From NCBI GenBank assembly GCA_028571685.1, contig CM053141.1, positions 73,331,833 through 73,395,832 on the forward strand: a DNA stretch of 64,000 bases. The letters run 5' to 3'. The first letter of the stretch is position 1, and each line of letters starts with the position of its first letter. The notes beneath the pieces are model-generated. The model was not told the DNA's origin, did no database searches, and was given only the letters and a program-made list of their open reading frames with translations. The position numbers and the translations under genes are program-made. This DNA is from Heterohyrax brucei. Its lineage: Eukaryota > Chordata > Mammalia > Hyracoidea > Procaviidae. Shown piece after piece: positions 10,936 to 22,295 of the stretch.

Positions 10936-11479
10936 TCTGTTGTTGTTGTCAGCTGCCATCAGGTCAGCCCATGACTGACAGTGACCCCATGCAAAACTGC
11001 CATCTTCATGATTGTACTATTGTGATCCACAGAGTTTTCATTGGCTGATTTTCAGAAGTAGATCACCAGGCCATAGAACACTGTCTGATACGGCGTCAGA
11101 AGATGACCTCCTTAGGTTGGAATATACTCAAAATACAACTGGGGAAGAGCTACCTCTTCAAAGAGTCAACCTTAATGATACGGAGTGAGTAAAGATTTAA
11201 AGGCCTTCATTTGCTAATTAGGTATGACACAAAATGTGAAAAAACAACTTTAAGCCTCCATTAATAATCATAGAATGAAATGTATGAAGTATGACTCTAG
11301 GAAAACTAGATGTCATCAAAAATTAAATGAAATGCATAAAGACCAATATCCTCAGTATTACTGAGCTGAAATGGATTAGTATTGGCCAATTTAAATCAAT
11401 CATATGGCCTACTATGAAGCAGATAACAAATGGAAGAGAAACAACATCACCTTCATTGTCAAAATGAACATTTCAAGAT
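10936..11479. mobile_element. RTE LINE 5' part, with an inverted start
   Basis: From about 11080 the + strand follows the RTE 5' region into the endonuclease frame (TCAAAATACAACTGGGGAAG, AATTGGCC-like 'TATTGGCCAATTTAAATC'), ending ACATTTCAAGAT. Before 11075 the sequence is antisense and joins a 3'-tail-like piece (GTTGTTGTTGTCAGCTGCC) to 5' region (GAAGTAGATCACCAGGCC). The + part continues at 23993 after the old L1, which is flanked by ATTTCAAGAT on both sides. No intact frame survives. Confidence 0.75.
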
Positions 11480-11798
11480 AGACATGGAGTCAGCATGGCA
11501 CTGTAGAAAGAAGCACCATGACGACCCTCTACAGAAAACATCTGAAAAACTAACAAAAACAGGTACAAACATCAGTCCTGGAACCCTAAGCATCAAATGA
11601 AGGGATATATAACTCAATCAAACCCACATAAAGTAAGAAACTAACAGATAACACAGACTGGAAGTCCCTACTATCTAATGCAGCATGGATTTACCATCCT
11701 GGATCTCAGCCACCAAGAACAGCAGTCAGCGAATACTGGAAGACAACTTCATTTCACTCTCAGCAAAAGACAAAGTGCTCAATAACCAGGGATATAAC

Positions 11799-12371
11799 TG
11801 TGGTGGTCAGGATTATGTCAACTTGGCTACTCCATATTTGACTGCTGTATTAAGTGGCAGGGCGGGGTTTGTGGTGGCTTCCTGCCCCTCAGCTCTCATC
11901 TCTCAACGTTCCAATACTACTGCTGGTCTGCTCACATAGCCAGGAGCTCCTGCTCTCTTCTTCCAGCGTCTGGTTCCTGAACTTGAACTAGCAGCTGTTG
12001 GATTCATCAATCCTTACTGTCGGCACTTGAGAGTCCTGCTCCCTGACCTGCCAATCCTGGGTTCGCCAGCCTCCACCGCTCCTGCTCCCTGACCTGCTGA
12101 TCTGGGTTCACCAGCTTCCGCCGCTCCGTCTCACCACCAGCTTGGGATCCACCGACCTACACAACCGGTGATCTAGAACTCTGGTCTCCGACCTGCTGGC
12201 TTTGGGTTCCTCAGTTTCCGTGGCCATGTGAGGCTTGTGCCAGAACTTGCAACATTCAGCTTCTGTGATTGTGTGAGCTGTTTCCTATATCTATATCTAG
12301 ACATATTATAACTCTTTCCTTGTACCTACACGTCACTGGTTTTGCTTCCCTAGAAAACCCAGCCTAAGACA
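11799..12371 (+). mobile_element. LTR-like element, second family
   Basis: Starts TGTGGTGGTCAGGATTATG and ends GAAAACCCAGCCTAAGACA. Flanks ATAAC and ATGAC differ at one base, consistent with a 5-bp target duplication. It interrupts the old L1 5' UTR. The same family occurs antisense at 32436-33001 and as a 3' fragment at 4744. It has no coding capacity. The interior is GC-richer and contains several imperfect internal repeats of a CTGACCTGC-type word. Confidence 0.65.
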
Positions 12372-12377
12372 ATGACA

Positions 12378-14280
12378 TTTTCCCACTGTGCCTTTTTTCA
12401 CTCTATGCAGCCCCTGCCATTTTCCAATGGGCCGTAGTTGCTGGGCCAGAGAGATGCGCACTCCACTCTGTCCCTAGCTGCCAGATCAACCAGTGCCGTT
12501 TTGTTGGTGGTGGTTTCTTGTTATTGCTGTTGTTGTTGCTTCTTCTTTCTCTCCTTTCATACCTTTCCTTTCTCCCACCCAGTTAGCATGTGAAAACTGG
12601 ACAATGAGTAAGAAAGACCCAAGAATTAACGCCTGGGAACTATGATGCTGGTGAGGAATACTGAATATACTATGGACTGCCAGAAGAATGAATAAATCTG
12701 TTCTGAAGAAGTGCAACCAGAATGTTCATTAGAAGCAAGAATGACAACACTTTCTCTCACATGCTTTGAACATGTTATTAGGAGTGACCAGTTCCTGGAG
12801 AAGCACATCATGTTTGGTAAAACACACGGTCAGAGAAGGAGGACCAATCTCCACAAAATGGATTGACACAGTGGCTGCAATAACAGGCTCAAACGTATCA
12901 CTATGAGCATGTTGCAATTCCAGGCAGAATTTCGTTCTGTTCTATATGTGCTCACTATGAGTCAGAATCAACTCAACCACATCTAATAACAACAACAACA
13001 ACGCTCTCTCTCCATTCCTCTCCTTTCTTCCACCCAGCTGGCCCTCTATGCCATCCCTACTCCTTCTTCATGGGTGGTGCCACACCGCTCAACTAGAAAA
13101 CTACCAGCACATGGACTCCCTGGGTCCTTGCCACCCCACCAACAGGTTCCCTCAGTGCCAGTATTTTTCTTCTTTTTTTTTCAGTTCTTCTCTCTCTCTC
13201 TCTTCCTTCCTTTACATCTAATGCCCATTTAGCCTCACATGCTGTCTCCGCCCTTATTGCTGAGCTGTACCATATCATTCATCTAGACAACCACCAGCAC
13301 ACCACCTCCCTGGGTCCACAAAAGCGGGCCCCTTTCAACAGCATTTCGCTTTGTTTTGTTATTCGTTTGTATTTGTTATTATTGTTTATTTTCTTTCTCT
13401 CTCTTTTCTCCTGTCCTTTCCCTGCACAGCCAGCCCTGTGCACTGCGCCACCCCTTCTCAGTGGGCTGTGCTGAACCACTCAACCAGAGAGCCTCTGGTA
13501 CACAGCCTTCTTGTGTCTGTACCACCCCCATAAATCAGTTCACTCAGTCAGATATTTTTTATTTGTCTTTGTCTTTTACCTTCTCTCTTTGCCTTCTGCT
13601 TCCCATCAAGTCCCTGTGCTATCTCTACCTCTTCCTGATGAGCCATGTGATATTGCCTGGAAAGAGAGACATCAGCTTGCTGCCACCCCGGTTCCATCCT
13701 GCACTCAACAGCAAGCTTTCCCAGCACCCTGTTTACTTTCTGGTTTACTTTTATTTGTTGTTGTTTCTTCTTTTTCCCTTTTTTCTTTTCCATTCTCCTG
13801 CCTACATAACCCCATGAGCCTCCTACACCCTGCCTCAACAGGCAAAGCCACACCACTTGTCCAGAGGGCCACCAGTGCAGGGCCTCACTGGGTTGGCTGA
13901 ATCCCACCACTCATCATTTTACTTACTTTCTTTCTCATCTTTTTTTTTTCACTTTATTTTTCTTCTGTATCTCTCTGTTCTCTCTCTTACCCACTTTGCT
14001 CCACATCCTCCACATTCTCTACTGCCTATCTACACAGTACACCAAGCACTGTGACTCCAAGCAGTGTGGCATGGACCATTGGACCCTGTGCTGCACTCCC
14101 CACTTGGCCTCACCCCATTGGCCCTAGTAAATGCCACCAACGACTCACCGCCCCCCCATGCCCCTGCTGGACATCCCTGCTGAACCAGAGCTGAGCAACC
14201 AGCTATGCCCACCAGGACAAGGTGGTGAGAAGTACTGTACCCAGACAAGCAAGCAACAAAGCACACCTAGCCCACCTTCT
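12378..14280 (+). repeat. tandem pyrimidine-rich 5' UTR units of the old L1
   Basis: About six diverged units alternate a T/C-rich tract (for example 13165-13215, 13345-13420, 13552-13590, 13735-13800, 13920-13985) with a conserved block near CTCAAcCAGAgagcc and CTCCCTGGGTCC. Homologous points at about 13088, 13278, 13479, 13650 and 13854 give spacings of roughly 170-205 bp. Two adjacent blocks share CTCCCTGGGTCC exactly 190 bp apart (13116 and 13306). In L1s such tandem monomers act as promoter units; that role here is inference. Long open frames in this tract are composition artefacts. Confidence 0.65.
12585..12998 (+). mobile_element. RTE LINE 3' end
   Basis: Contains the RTE C-terminal coding end and 3' UTR: GAGGAATACTGAATATACTA, GACTGCCAGAAGAATGAA, a GAACATGTTATTAGGAG block, ATGGATTGACACAGTGGC, CACTATGAGTCAGAATC, and the tail CATCTAATAACAACAACAAC. 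It is 5'-truncated and inserted into the old L1 5' UTR. CTTTCTYCCACCCAG-type sequence occurs on both sides, but because the host sequence is itself repetitive this is weak evidence for a target duplication. Confidence 0.8.
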
Positions 14281-15150
14281 TAAACATAAACAAATAAAAC
14301 AAAAATACAGGACAAAATAAACAAATCTATAGTTGAAAAAGAAACACTGGTTTAAACTTAAAAAGTTCGAGGTAAATTTCAAGGTCACCACAGAGAAAGT
14401 TAACAAACCTATTCACAAAATAAAGAAGAAAAACATAAAGTCTCAGTAAACACCAAATCTGAAAACATGAAAAATACAGGGAAAAAATCCACAAACCAAA
14501 GCAATTCAGGATAGGAGAGTAAGAAAATGTCATACCAGGAAAGAAACAAAAAGCTACAAAATGACAGCAGTGAACTCAAACCTTCAATAGTCACAGTGAA
14601 CATAAATGGTTAGAGTGTACACATAAAGAAACAGACAGCAACAGAATGGATTAAAAATCAGGACTCATCAATATGTTGTCTATAAGACACGCCTTAGAAA
14701 CAAAGACGTAACCAGTGCCATCGAGTTGAGCCCAACTCATGGCAACCCTAGAGGCCAGAGTAGAACTGCCCCAGAGAGTATCCAAGGAGAGCCTGGTGGA
14801 TTTGGACTGCTAACCTAGCAGTCGTAGCACTTAACCCACTACACCACCAGAGTTTCCTACAAAGACATAAATATATTTTAAAACTTAAAGGACAGACAAA
14901 AATACATCAAGCAGTCAGCAACCAAAAACCAGTAGCAGTGGCAGTACTAATCTCAAATAAAAAAGACTTTAAGACAAAATCCACCATAAAAGACAAGGAA
15001 GGACATTATATAATGATTAAACGGACAATGTACCATGAAGTCATTACCATAACAAATACTAACAGATCCCATGACAGGGCTCCCAAATACATAAAACAAA
15101 TTCTAATAGCACTGAAAAGAGAAGTTAACAGCTTTACTATAGCAGGAACT
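14281..15150 (+). pseudogene. old L1 block A: ORF1/ORF2 spacer to endonuclease
   Basis: Spacer-like sequence up to about 14560 is followed by the ORF2 start region (CAATAGTCACAGTGAACAT) and endonuclease N-terminal half. A readable piece at 14938-15150 shows VLISNKKDFKTKS, DKEGHYIMIK and RAPKYIKQI, which are L1 endonuclease words. At about 15150 it breaks off and jumps back to ORF1 C-terminal sequence, beginning block B. Broken by stops throughout. Confidence 0.7.
14708..14858 (-). mobile_element. AfroSINE with 8-bp target duplication
   Basis: Antisense AfroSINE: the + strand shows the tail complement ACCAGTGCCATCGAGTTGAG, then CAGAGTAGAACTGCCCCAGA, then the head complement CACTACACCACCAGAGTTTC. 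It is flanked by identical ACAAAGAC at 14700-14707 and 14859-14866, so the boundaries are well supported. It inserted into block A of the old L1. Confidence 0.85.
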
Positions 15151-16110
15151 AACTGCCAACCAAGAATTACATATCTACCAAAATTGTCTCTCAAATATAT
15201 GGCAAAATTAAGACATTTTCAGATTGATAGAAAAGTAGGGGATTTGTAAAAACCAAATCAAAATTACAAGAAATAGTAAAAGCAGTCCTAACATCAGGTA
15301 ACAACCCAAGATGAAAACATAGAACACAGTAACTGGATATCACCCCAAATAGGGGAATCACAAAAACAGATCATAGACAAAACACTCAAAATAGGGGAAC
15401 AGAAACGTGATTGTATAAACATTATAACAAAGAAGAGGGACCCAAAAGAAAACGTAGTCATAGATCTTTCATAAGGAGAGGAAGTCAAGGCAATATAAAG
15501 AAATGAAAGACTCGTTTAAATTTAGAAAATGGGAGTAAACAGTAAGGTAACCGTGAAGGAAGCTACCAATCCTATGCATCAAAATAAAAAGCATGAAGTC
15601 TGAGCAAATACAAAACCAGCAACATTGAAAAAGATGAAAAGAAAACAAAGAAAAAAGGCCCAGCACTGAAAATTAAACGAAACAAAGGAATTGTCTACAA
15701 CACACATGAAAAGACATCAAAATGGCAGAACTAAGCCCACACCTATCAATAATCACATGGAATGTACATGGACTAAATGCATGAATAAAGAGAAGAAGAG
15801 TAGCAGACTGGATTTTTTTTAAAATGACCCATCTATATGCTGCCTACAGGAGAAACACCTTAGACTCAAAGACACAAACAAACTACAACTCAAAGGATGG
15901 AAAAAATATATCAACCTAACAACATTCAAAAAAGAGCAAGTGTGGCAATATTAATCTCTGATAAAATAGACTGTAAAGTTATATCTACCCTTCTGGACAA
16001 GGAAGAACATTATGTAATGATTAAAGGATCAGTAGTGCAGAAGGACATAACCATATTAAATACCTACAAATCCAATGACAGGGCTCCAAAATACATAAAT
16101 AACAGACACT
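15151..16110 (+). pseudogene. old L1 block B: ORF1 end to endonuclease
   Basis: Begins with ORF1 C-terminal sequence (CAACCAAGAATTACATATC, words PRITYLPKLSLKY), passes the ORF1/ORF2 spacer, enters ORF2 near 15735 (CACCTATCAATAATCACATG) and carries endonuclease words (VAILISDKIDCK, EHYVMIKGS, RAPKYI). It repeats the content of block A in diverged form. The young L1 interrupts it at 16110; the endonuclease continues at 23323-23477 (TTGAAAACAGAAATAGACAG) before jumping to the 3' UTR. Confidence 0.7.
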
Positions 16111-17102
16111 GGGGGCAGAGTCAAGATGTGGACTAAGTACACGTCTCCTTATATCCCTCTGGAAACCAAGACCTGAATTGATAATCAAACGGAGACTTCT
16201 GATCACCTAATCAGCCTCAGGACACGGCACAGGGCTGTTAATTGGGACTTCATACCACTGAGCAAAAAACCTCTTCTCTTTCACTGACTCCAGCTCCTGG
16301 CTAGCCCTGGCTCTCACGGACAGAAGGTAAATGCACCATTTTGACTTTTTTTCTCTGTCCTGGCCGGCGGGCGGAGCTGGGTCTTGCCTAGCAGCTAGAC
16401 TCAGACGCGCTGCTGGGGGGATAGGCAGGCGAAATTCCCATATTCTGAGAGCCAGGCTTAGCACTCTGTTAATCTAGCCACTTTATTAACGTTTTATATC
16501 TGCGTCAGTGGGCTTTGTACAGAATTTCACAGTCAGTGTGTGGGACACCATGTTGGTACTGAGATTTTAGCGGGACCTAATTCTTAGCCTGGGAGCCAGT
16601 GTCTGCAAAGAGGACAGCACATCTCCAACAGAAAAGCAGTAATTTTCCCAGTGCCACCTACATTTCAGACCCTGCAACAGAAGCAGAGGAATCACTACCT
16701 CTCGGCACCTTTAGCCCCTCTGTCTGCTGCCTATGTGGAGGACGCCATCTTGGATATGGCAGCCACAGCTGGACCAAATTCATAGTTGGGAGCCAGAGCC
16801 TGCCCACAAGAGAGCGCTTTTCTATCACAAAAGCAGTACTTGACGCAGTGTTGCCTAAGGCTAGCCCCTGTCAGCAGAAGCCAACAGGGCAGTAGCATTG
16901 CTGTATTCTGAACTAGTTTGTTATCATCTGGGGTTGGATATAATGGCACTTACTTTGTCAGTTGAGAAGAGGGACCTCTGCACCTGAAAACCTAACTGAC
17001 TTGTGAACTGCTCAGATACCGTTTGCTTTACATTTGAAGACAGCCTAGAGAAACATTTGCAATCCATCCTCACAGTACCTCTTCCAGCCTCTACATACTC
17101 AC
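16111..17102 (+). promoter_or_regulatory. L1 5' UTR with two tandem ~197-bp units
   Basis: The L1 5' UTR should hold the internal promoter. Two diverged copies of one unit are visible: GGGAGCCAG at 16591 and 16788, and CCAT of the preceding YY1-like CACCATgTTGG / CGCCATCTTGG words at 16548 and 16745, both exactly 197 bp apart. The adjoining AAAAGCAGTA words repeat as well. The region is richer in G+C and CpG than its surroundings. Promoter function is inferred from the L1 family. Confidence 0.65.
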
Positions 17103-18061
17103 ATGGGACCCAAAAAGCAACAGACAATTGTGGCATACAAGCAATCACTCATGGCTTCAGAAGGCTCCCAAACAAAGCAACCAAGGAGTTTTCCAGATGA
17201 AGAAACTTTTATGAAAGCATCAGGAAATGAACACAAAATGATTATATACAGAGCCTTTCTAGACCTTATACAAAATGCAGCAGAACAAAGTGAAAAATTA
17301 TGCAAGCTGTTCAGTCTGATGGAACACCGGTACTCTGAAATCCAACAGATCAAGAACAAAATCAAAGATATAGAAGCTTCCATGCAAGGCCAAGAAAACA
17401 GAATGGAACAAATAGAAAAAAGAATTTCTGACTTGGAAGACAGAGCTACTGATGCCAGCGTCTATGAGCAGAAATCAGAAAAAAGAAACAAGAAAAATGA
17501 AGAAACATTAAGAAGCATGTGGGACTCTATTAGAGGAACAATCTTCCATTAATTGGAGTCCCTGAACACGGTGAGACATCTGAAAACACAGAGAGTATTG
17601 TTGCTGAGCTTCTGAAAGAAAACTTCCCAGAAATCATGAAGGAAGAGAATACAGACATCTCAGATGCATATCATATGCCACCCAATATAGATCTCAAAAG
17701 AAAGACTCCAAGACATATTATAATCAAGCTTAACAAAATGAAACATAGGCCGCAACTCTTAAAGGCAGCAAGATTCAAATCAAAGCTAATATTCAGAGGG
17801 AAACCCTGTAGGCTCTCATCAGATTTCTCAACAGAAACCATGCTGGCATGGAGACAGTGGCATGACACATTCAAAGCCTTGAAGGAGAAGAACTTCCAAC
17901 CAAGAATTATATATCCTCCAAAACTATCTTTCAAATATGAAAATGAAATTAAGACATTCCCAGATAAAGAGAAACTCAGAGACTTTGTAAAAACCAAACC
18001 CAAACTACAAGAAATACTGAAAGAAGCTCTTGGCTTTGGCTTAGAAGAACGAAAGCACTAA
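17103..18061 (+). pseudogene. ORF1: L1 ORF1 (RNA-binding chaperone), frameshifted
   Basis: L1 ORF1 protein normally forms a coiled-coil trimer that binds L1 RNA in cytoplasmic particles. The first frame (17103-17552, 149 codons) starts MGPKKQQTIVAYKQ and has a heptad-like stretch with QIKNKIKDIEA and ENRMEQIEKRISDLEDR. Near 17535-17550 a frameshift ends it. The rest lies in another frame (17636-18061) with the conserved C-terminal words TPRHIIIKL, FRGKPCRLSSDFS, FQPRIIYPPKLSFKY and LRDFVKTKPKLQEIL. Total span is about 319 codons, the usual size. One frameshift is the main lesion seen, so this copy died fairly recently compared with its neighbours. Confidence 0.85.
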
Positions 18062-18483
18062 CTTTATATCTTAGAACAACACATTACTCAATACTTTATT
18101 CTTCTAGGGAAGGCTCCAAAGTCAATCACAGCTTTGATACGGAAAGAAGCAATGCAGTGATCATCGTGAAAACTATGGTGTCATCATAATAAAAAGAGGG
18201 ATGTACTACAGTTGTTACAGTCCTTCCAGATGGAGAGGAAGATGACAAGACTGGTAGTAATTAAAATTGGGTTTATATATAGTTTATTAAGGGGGTTCAT
18301 AGGGGCAGCTGTAAAGCACAACAAAGACGTATCATACCACTTCAAGAAATGTAACACACAAGTCTCAACAACTACAAAACCAGCTCTGAAAAAGGTGAAA
18401 AATCAACTCACAAAAAAGAATGTCCCAGAACAGACTAATAAGAACAACAGAGAAAACATCAACATAAAAATAAACATATCACA

Positions 18484-21400
18484 ATGGCAGCAGTGAACAC
18501 ATACCTATCAATAATTACATTGAATGTGAATGGACTGAATGATCCAGTAAAGAGACACCGAGTATCATCTTGGACCAAAAGACATGACCCATCCATATGT
18601 TGTCTATAAGAAACTCACTTGAGACCTAAACATAGGAAGAAACTAAAAATTAAAGGACAGAAGAATATATATCAAGCTAACAATGAACAAAGAAGAGCAG
18701 AGGTGGTAATTCTAATCTCAGACAAAATCAATTTTAATGTCAAATCCACCATGGTGGACAAAGATGGACACTATTTATTGCTGAAAGGTTCAGTACACAA
18801 GCAAGACTTAACTATATTAAATATTTATGCACCTAAATATCAGAGCAACTAAATACGTTGAAGAAACACTGACTACACTCAAAAGAGAGTTAGATGACTC
18901 CACAATAATAGTGGGAGACTTTAACACTCCACTCTCATTACTAGACAGATCATCTAGAAAAAAGCTCAGTAAAGATACAGAAGACCTCGTTGCCACAATT
19001 AACCAACTAAACCTCATTGATACATCAGAACTTTCCACCCATAGCAGACAACTACACCTTCTTCTCCAGTGCACGTGGAACATTCTCCAGAATTGACCAT
19101 GTGATAGGCCATAATGCAATGCTCAACAAAATCCATACCACTGAACTACTGCAAAGCATCTTCTCAAATCATAAAGCCATCAAAGTTGAAGTCAATAGCA
19201 GAAAAAACATAGATAGAAAGTGGAACTCTTGGAAACTGAACAACATCTTGCTCAAAAAAACATGGGTTATAGAGGAAATTAAGGATCAAATAAAGAAATT
19301 CATGGCTTCCAATGAGAACGAAAACACTTCCTATCCGAACCTATGGGATACAGCCAAAGCAGTGCTCAGAGGTCTGTTTGTCTCCATAAATGCACACATC
19401 TGGAAGGAAGAAAGAAGCCAAATCAAGGAACTAAATCCACAGCTTGAACAAGTAAAAAGAGAACAACAGAGGAACCCCTCGGGCACCAGAAGAAACGAGA
19501 TCATAAAGATTAGAGCAGAGCTAAATGAATTAGAGAATAGAAAAACAATTGAAAAAATTGAAAAGACCAAAAGCTGGTTTTTTGAAAAGATCAACAAAAT
19601 TGACAAACTACTGGCTAAACTTTCTAAAGAAAAGCAGGAAAGGAAACAAGTAACCCGAATTAGAAATGAGAGGGGAGTTGTCACCACAGATGCAACAGAA
19701 ATCAAAAAGATCATAACAGAATACTATGAAAAACTGTACTGTAACAAATTTGAAAACCTAGGGGAAATGGACAAATTCCTTGACTCATACCACCTACCCA
19801 AATTATCGCAACGTGAAGCAGAACAACTTAATAAACCCATCACAAAGGAAGAGATTGAAAATGTCATCAAAACACTGCCAACCAAAAAGAGTCCAGGCCC
19901 AGATGGCTTCACGGCAGAATTCTACCAAGCTTTTAGGGAAGAGTTATCTCCAGTACTACTGAGAGTATTTCACAGTATATAAAGGGATGGAGTACTCCCA
20001 AACTCATCCTATGAAGCCAGCATAACCCTGATACCTAAGCCAGGGAAAGACCCAAAAAGAAAGAGAACTACAGACCAATATCACTCATGAATCTAGATGC
20101 CAAAATCTTCAACAAAATTCTTGCCAATAGAATACAACAACATATCAAGAAAATAATCCATCATGACCAAGTGGGATTCATACCAGGGATGCAAGGCTGG
20201 TTCAACATCAGAAAAACAATCAATGTGATTAAGCACATAAATAACACAGAAGACAAGAATCACCTGATTTTGTCCATTGATGCAGAAAAGGCATTTGATA
20301 AAGTCCAACACCCATTCATGCTAAAAACTCTTAGCAAAATGGGCATAGACAGCAAATTCCTCAACACAATAAGGGCCATTTATACAAAGCCAATTGCCCA
20401 CCTCATCCTGAATGGAGAGAGACTGAAAGACTTTCCCTTGAGACCAGGAACTAGACAAGGATGCCCACTCTCACCTCTCCTATTCAACATTGTGCTAGAA
20501 GTTCTAGCCAGAGTAATTAGACAAGACCAAGAAATAAAGGGCATCTGCATCAGCAAAGAGGAAGTTAAAATCTCCCTGTTTGCAGATGATATGATTGTAT
20601 ATGCAGAGAACCCAAGGAATCTATAAGTAAGCTACTCAAACTGATAGAAGAGTTGAGCAAAGTCACAGGATACAAGATAAACATAAGTAAATCAGTAGGA
20701 TTCCTTTATACCAACAACAAGACTGTTAAGGAAGAAATTATCAAATCAATACCATTTACGACAGTCCCTAAGAAGATAAGGTACCCAGGAATAAATCTAA
20801 CCAGAAAAACAACAGACCTTTACAAAGAGAACTACAAGCCCTTACTACAAGAAACTAAGAGAGACTTAGATAAATGGAAAAACCTACCCTGCTCATGGAT
20901 AGGAAGATTTAACATTGTGAAAATGTCTATTTTACCCAAAGCAATTTATTTATATAATGCAATCCCGATACAAGTTCCAGCGTCATTTTTTAATGAGATG
21001 GAGAAACAAATCACCAATTTTGTTTGAAAAGGGAAGAAGCCCCGGGTAAGTAAGTAAGTAAGTACTACTAAAGAAGAAGAACACACTGGGAGGCTTCTCA
21101 TTACCTGACCTTAGAACATACTACACTGCCACAGTGGTCAAAACAGCCTGGTACTGGTACAAGAACAGACAGATGGATCAATGGAACAGAATTGTGACCC
21201 CAGAGATGATACCATCTGCCTATGAACAGTTGATATTCAACAAAGGCCCTAAGACATTAAACTGGGGTAAAAACAGTATCTTCAACAAATGGTGCTGGCA
21301 AAATTGGTTATCCGTCTGCAATGCACTGAATCAAGATCCATATCTTACACCTTACACAAAAACCAACTCCAACTGGATAAAAGACCTAAATATCAAACCT

Positions 21401-22295
21401 AAAACAATAAAGCTCATCCAAGAAAAGATAGGAACAACAATGGAAGTTTTAATACACAATGAGGACAGACTCCAAAATCTGTTAAAGAAACCACAATCAA
21501 CAGAAGATAAAATAGATAAATGGGAACTATTAAGAATCAAAGACTTTATTAATAGAATTAAAAGAACACCCATAGAATGGGAAAAAATATTTGACAACTC
21601 TATGTCAGACCAACGCCTGATCTCCATAATCTATAAGATACTACAAAATATCAATAAGAAGAAGATAAACCATCCAATTAAACAATGGGCAAAGGAGATG
21701 GACAGACATTTCACTAAAGAGGAGATCCAGGCAGCCAAAAAACACATGCGGACATGTTCCTGATCTTTAGTTATTAAAGAAATTCAAATCAAGACGACAA
21801 TGAGATACCATCCACCCCAACAAGATTGGCCATGATCCAGAAAACACAAAACAACAAATGCTGGAGAGGCTGTGGAGAAAGTGGAATCCTCCTACACTGT
21901 TGGTGGGGTTGCAAAATGGTCCAGCCTCTTTGGAAAGCAATCTGGCACGTCCTTAAAAAAAAATGGATATAGATATACCATTTGACCCAGTAATTCCACT
22001 ACCTGGAATATATCCTACAGAATCAAGGCCTTTCACACCAACGGACATATGCACCAGAATGTTTATAGCAGCACAGTCCATGATAGCAAAAAGATGGAAT
22101 CAACCCAGATGCCCAACAACAGAAGAATGAATAGGTAAACCATGGTACATATACTCAATGGAGCACTACGCAATGATAAAGAATAACGATGATTCCAGGA
22201 AACATCTCCTAACCTGGTTTCAACTGGAAGACATTATGTTGAGTGAAAGTAGTCAGCAACAAAGGGACAAATACTGTATGAGACCTCTACAATAA
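18484..22295 (+). pseudogene. ORF2: L1 ORF2 (endonuclease/reverse transcriptase), multiply broken
   Basis: The span is about 1270 codons, the normal size for L1 ORF2. ATG at 18484 opens the apurinic-type endonuclease (ITLNVNGLN). Codon 42 is TAA (18607-18609), directly before the ETH of the usual QETH catalytic motif. GDFN lies at 18911-18925 and SRIDHVIGH at about 19086, both endonuclease motifs, in different frames. The reverse transcriptase is readable at 19017-19982 and 20087-20626, with the catalytic FADD at 20579-20590 ([14 protein letters not shown]). More breaks follow near 19980, 20626 and 21027 (a TGA where a W codon is expected), and the C-terminal region runs on to about 22295. 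The enzyme nicks DNA and copies L1 RNA in the nucleus; this copy cannot make it. Confidence 0.88.

Noticed and set aside
13356-13910. Long overlapping frames on both strands (120-153 codons)
   Set aside because: They lie in the pyrimidine-rich tandem 5' UTR of an old L1; length results from T/C composition that avoids stops.
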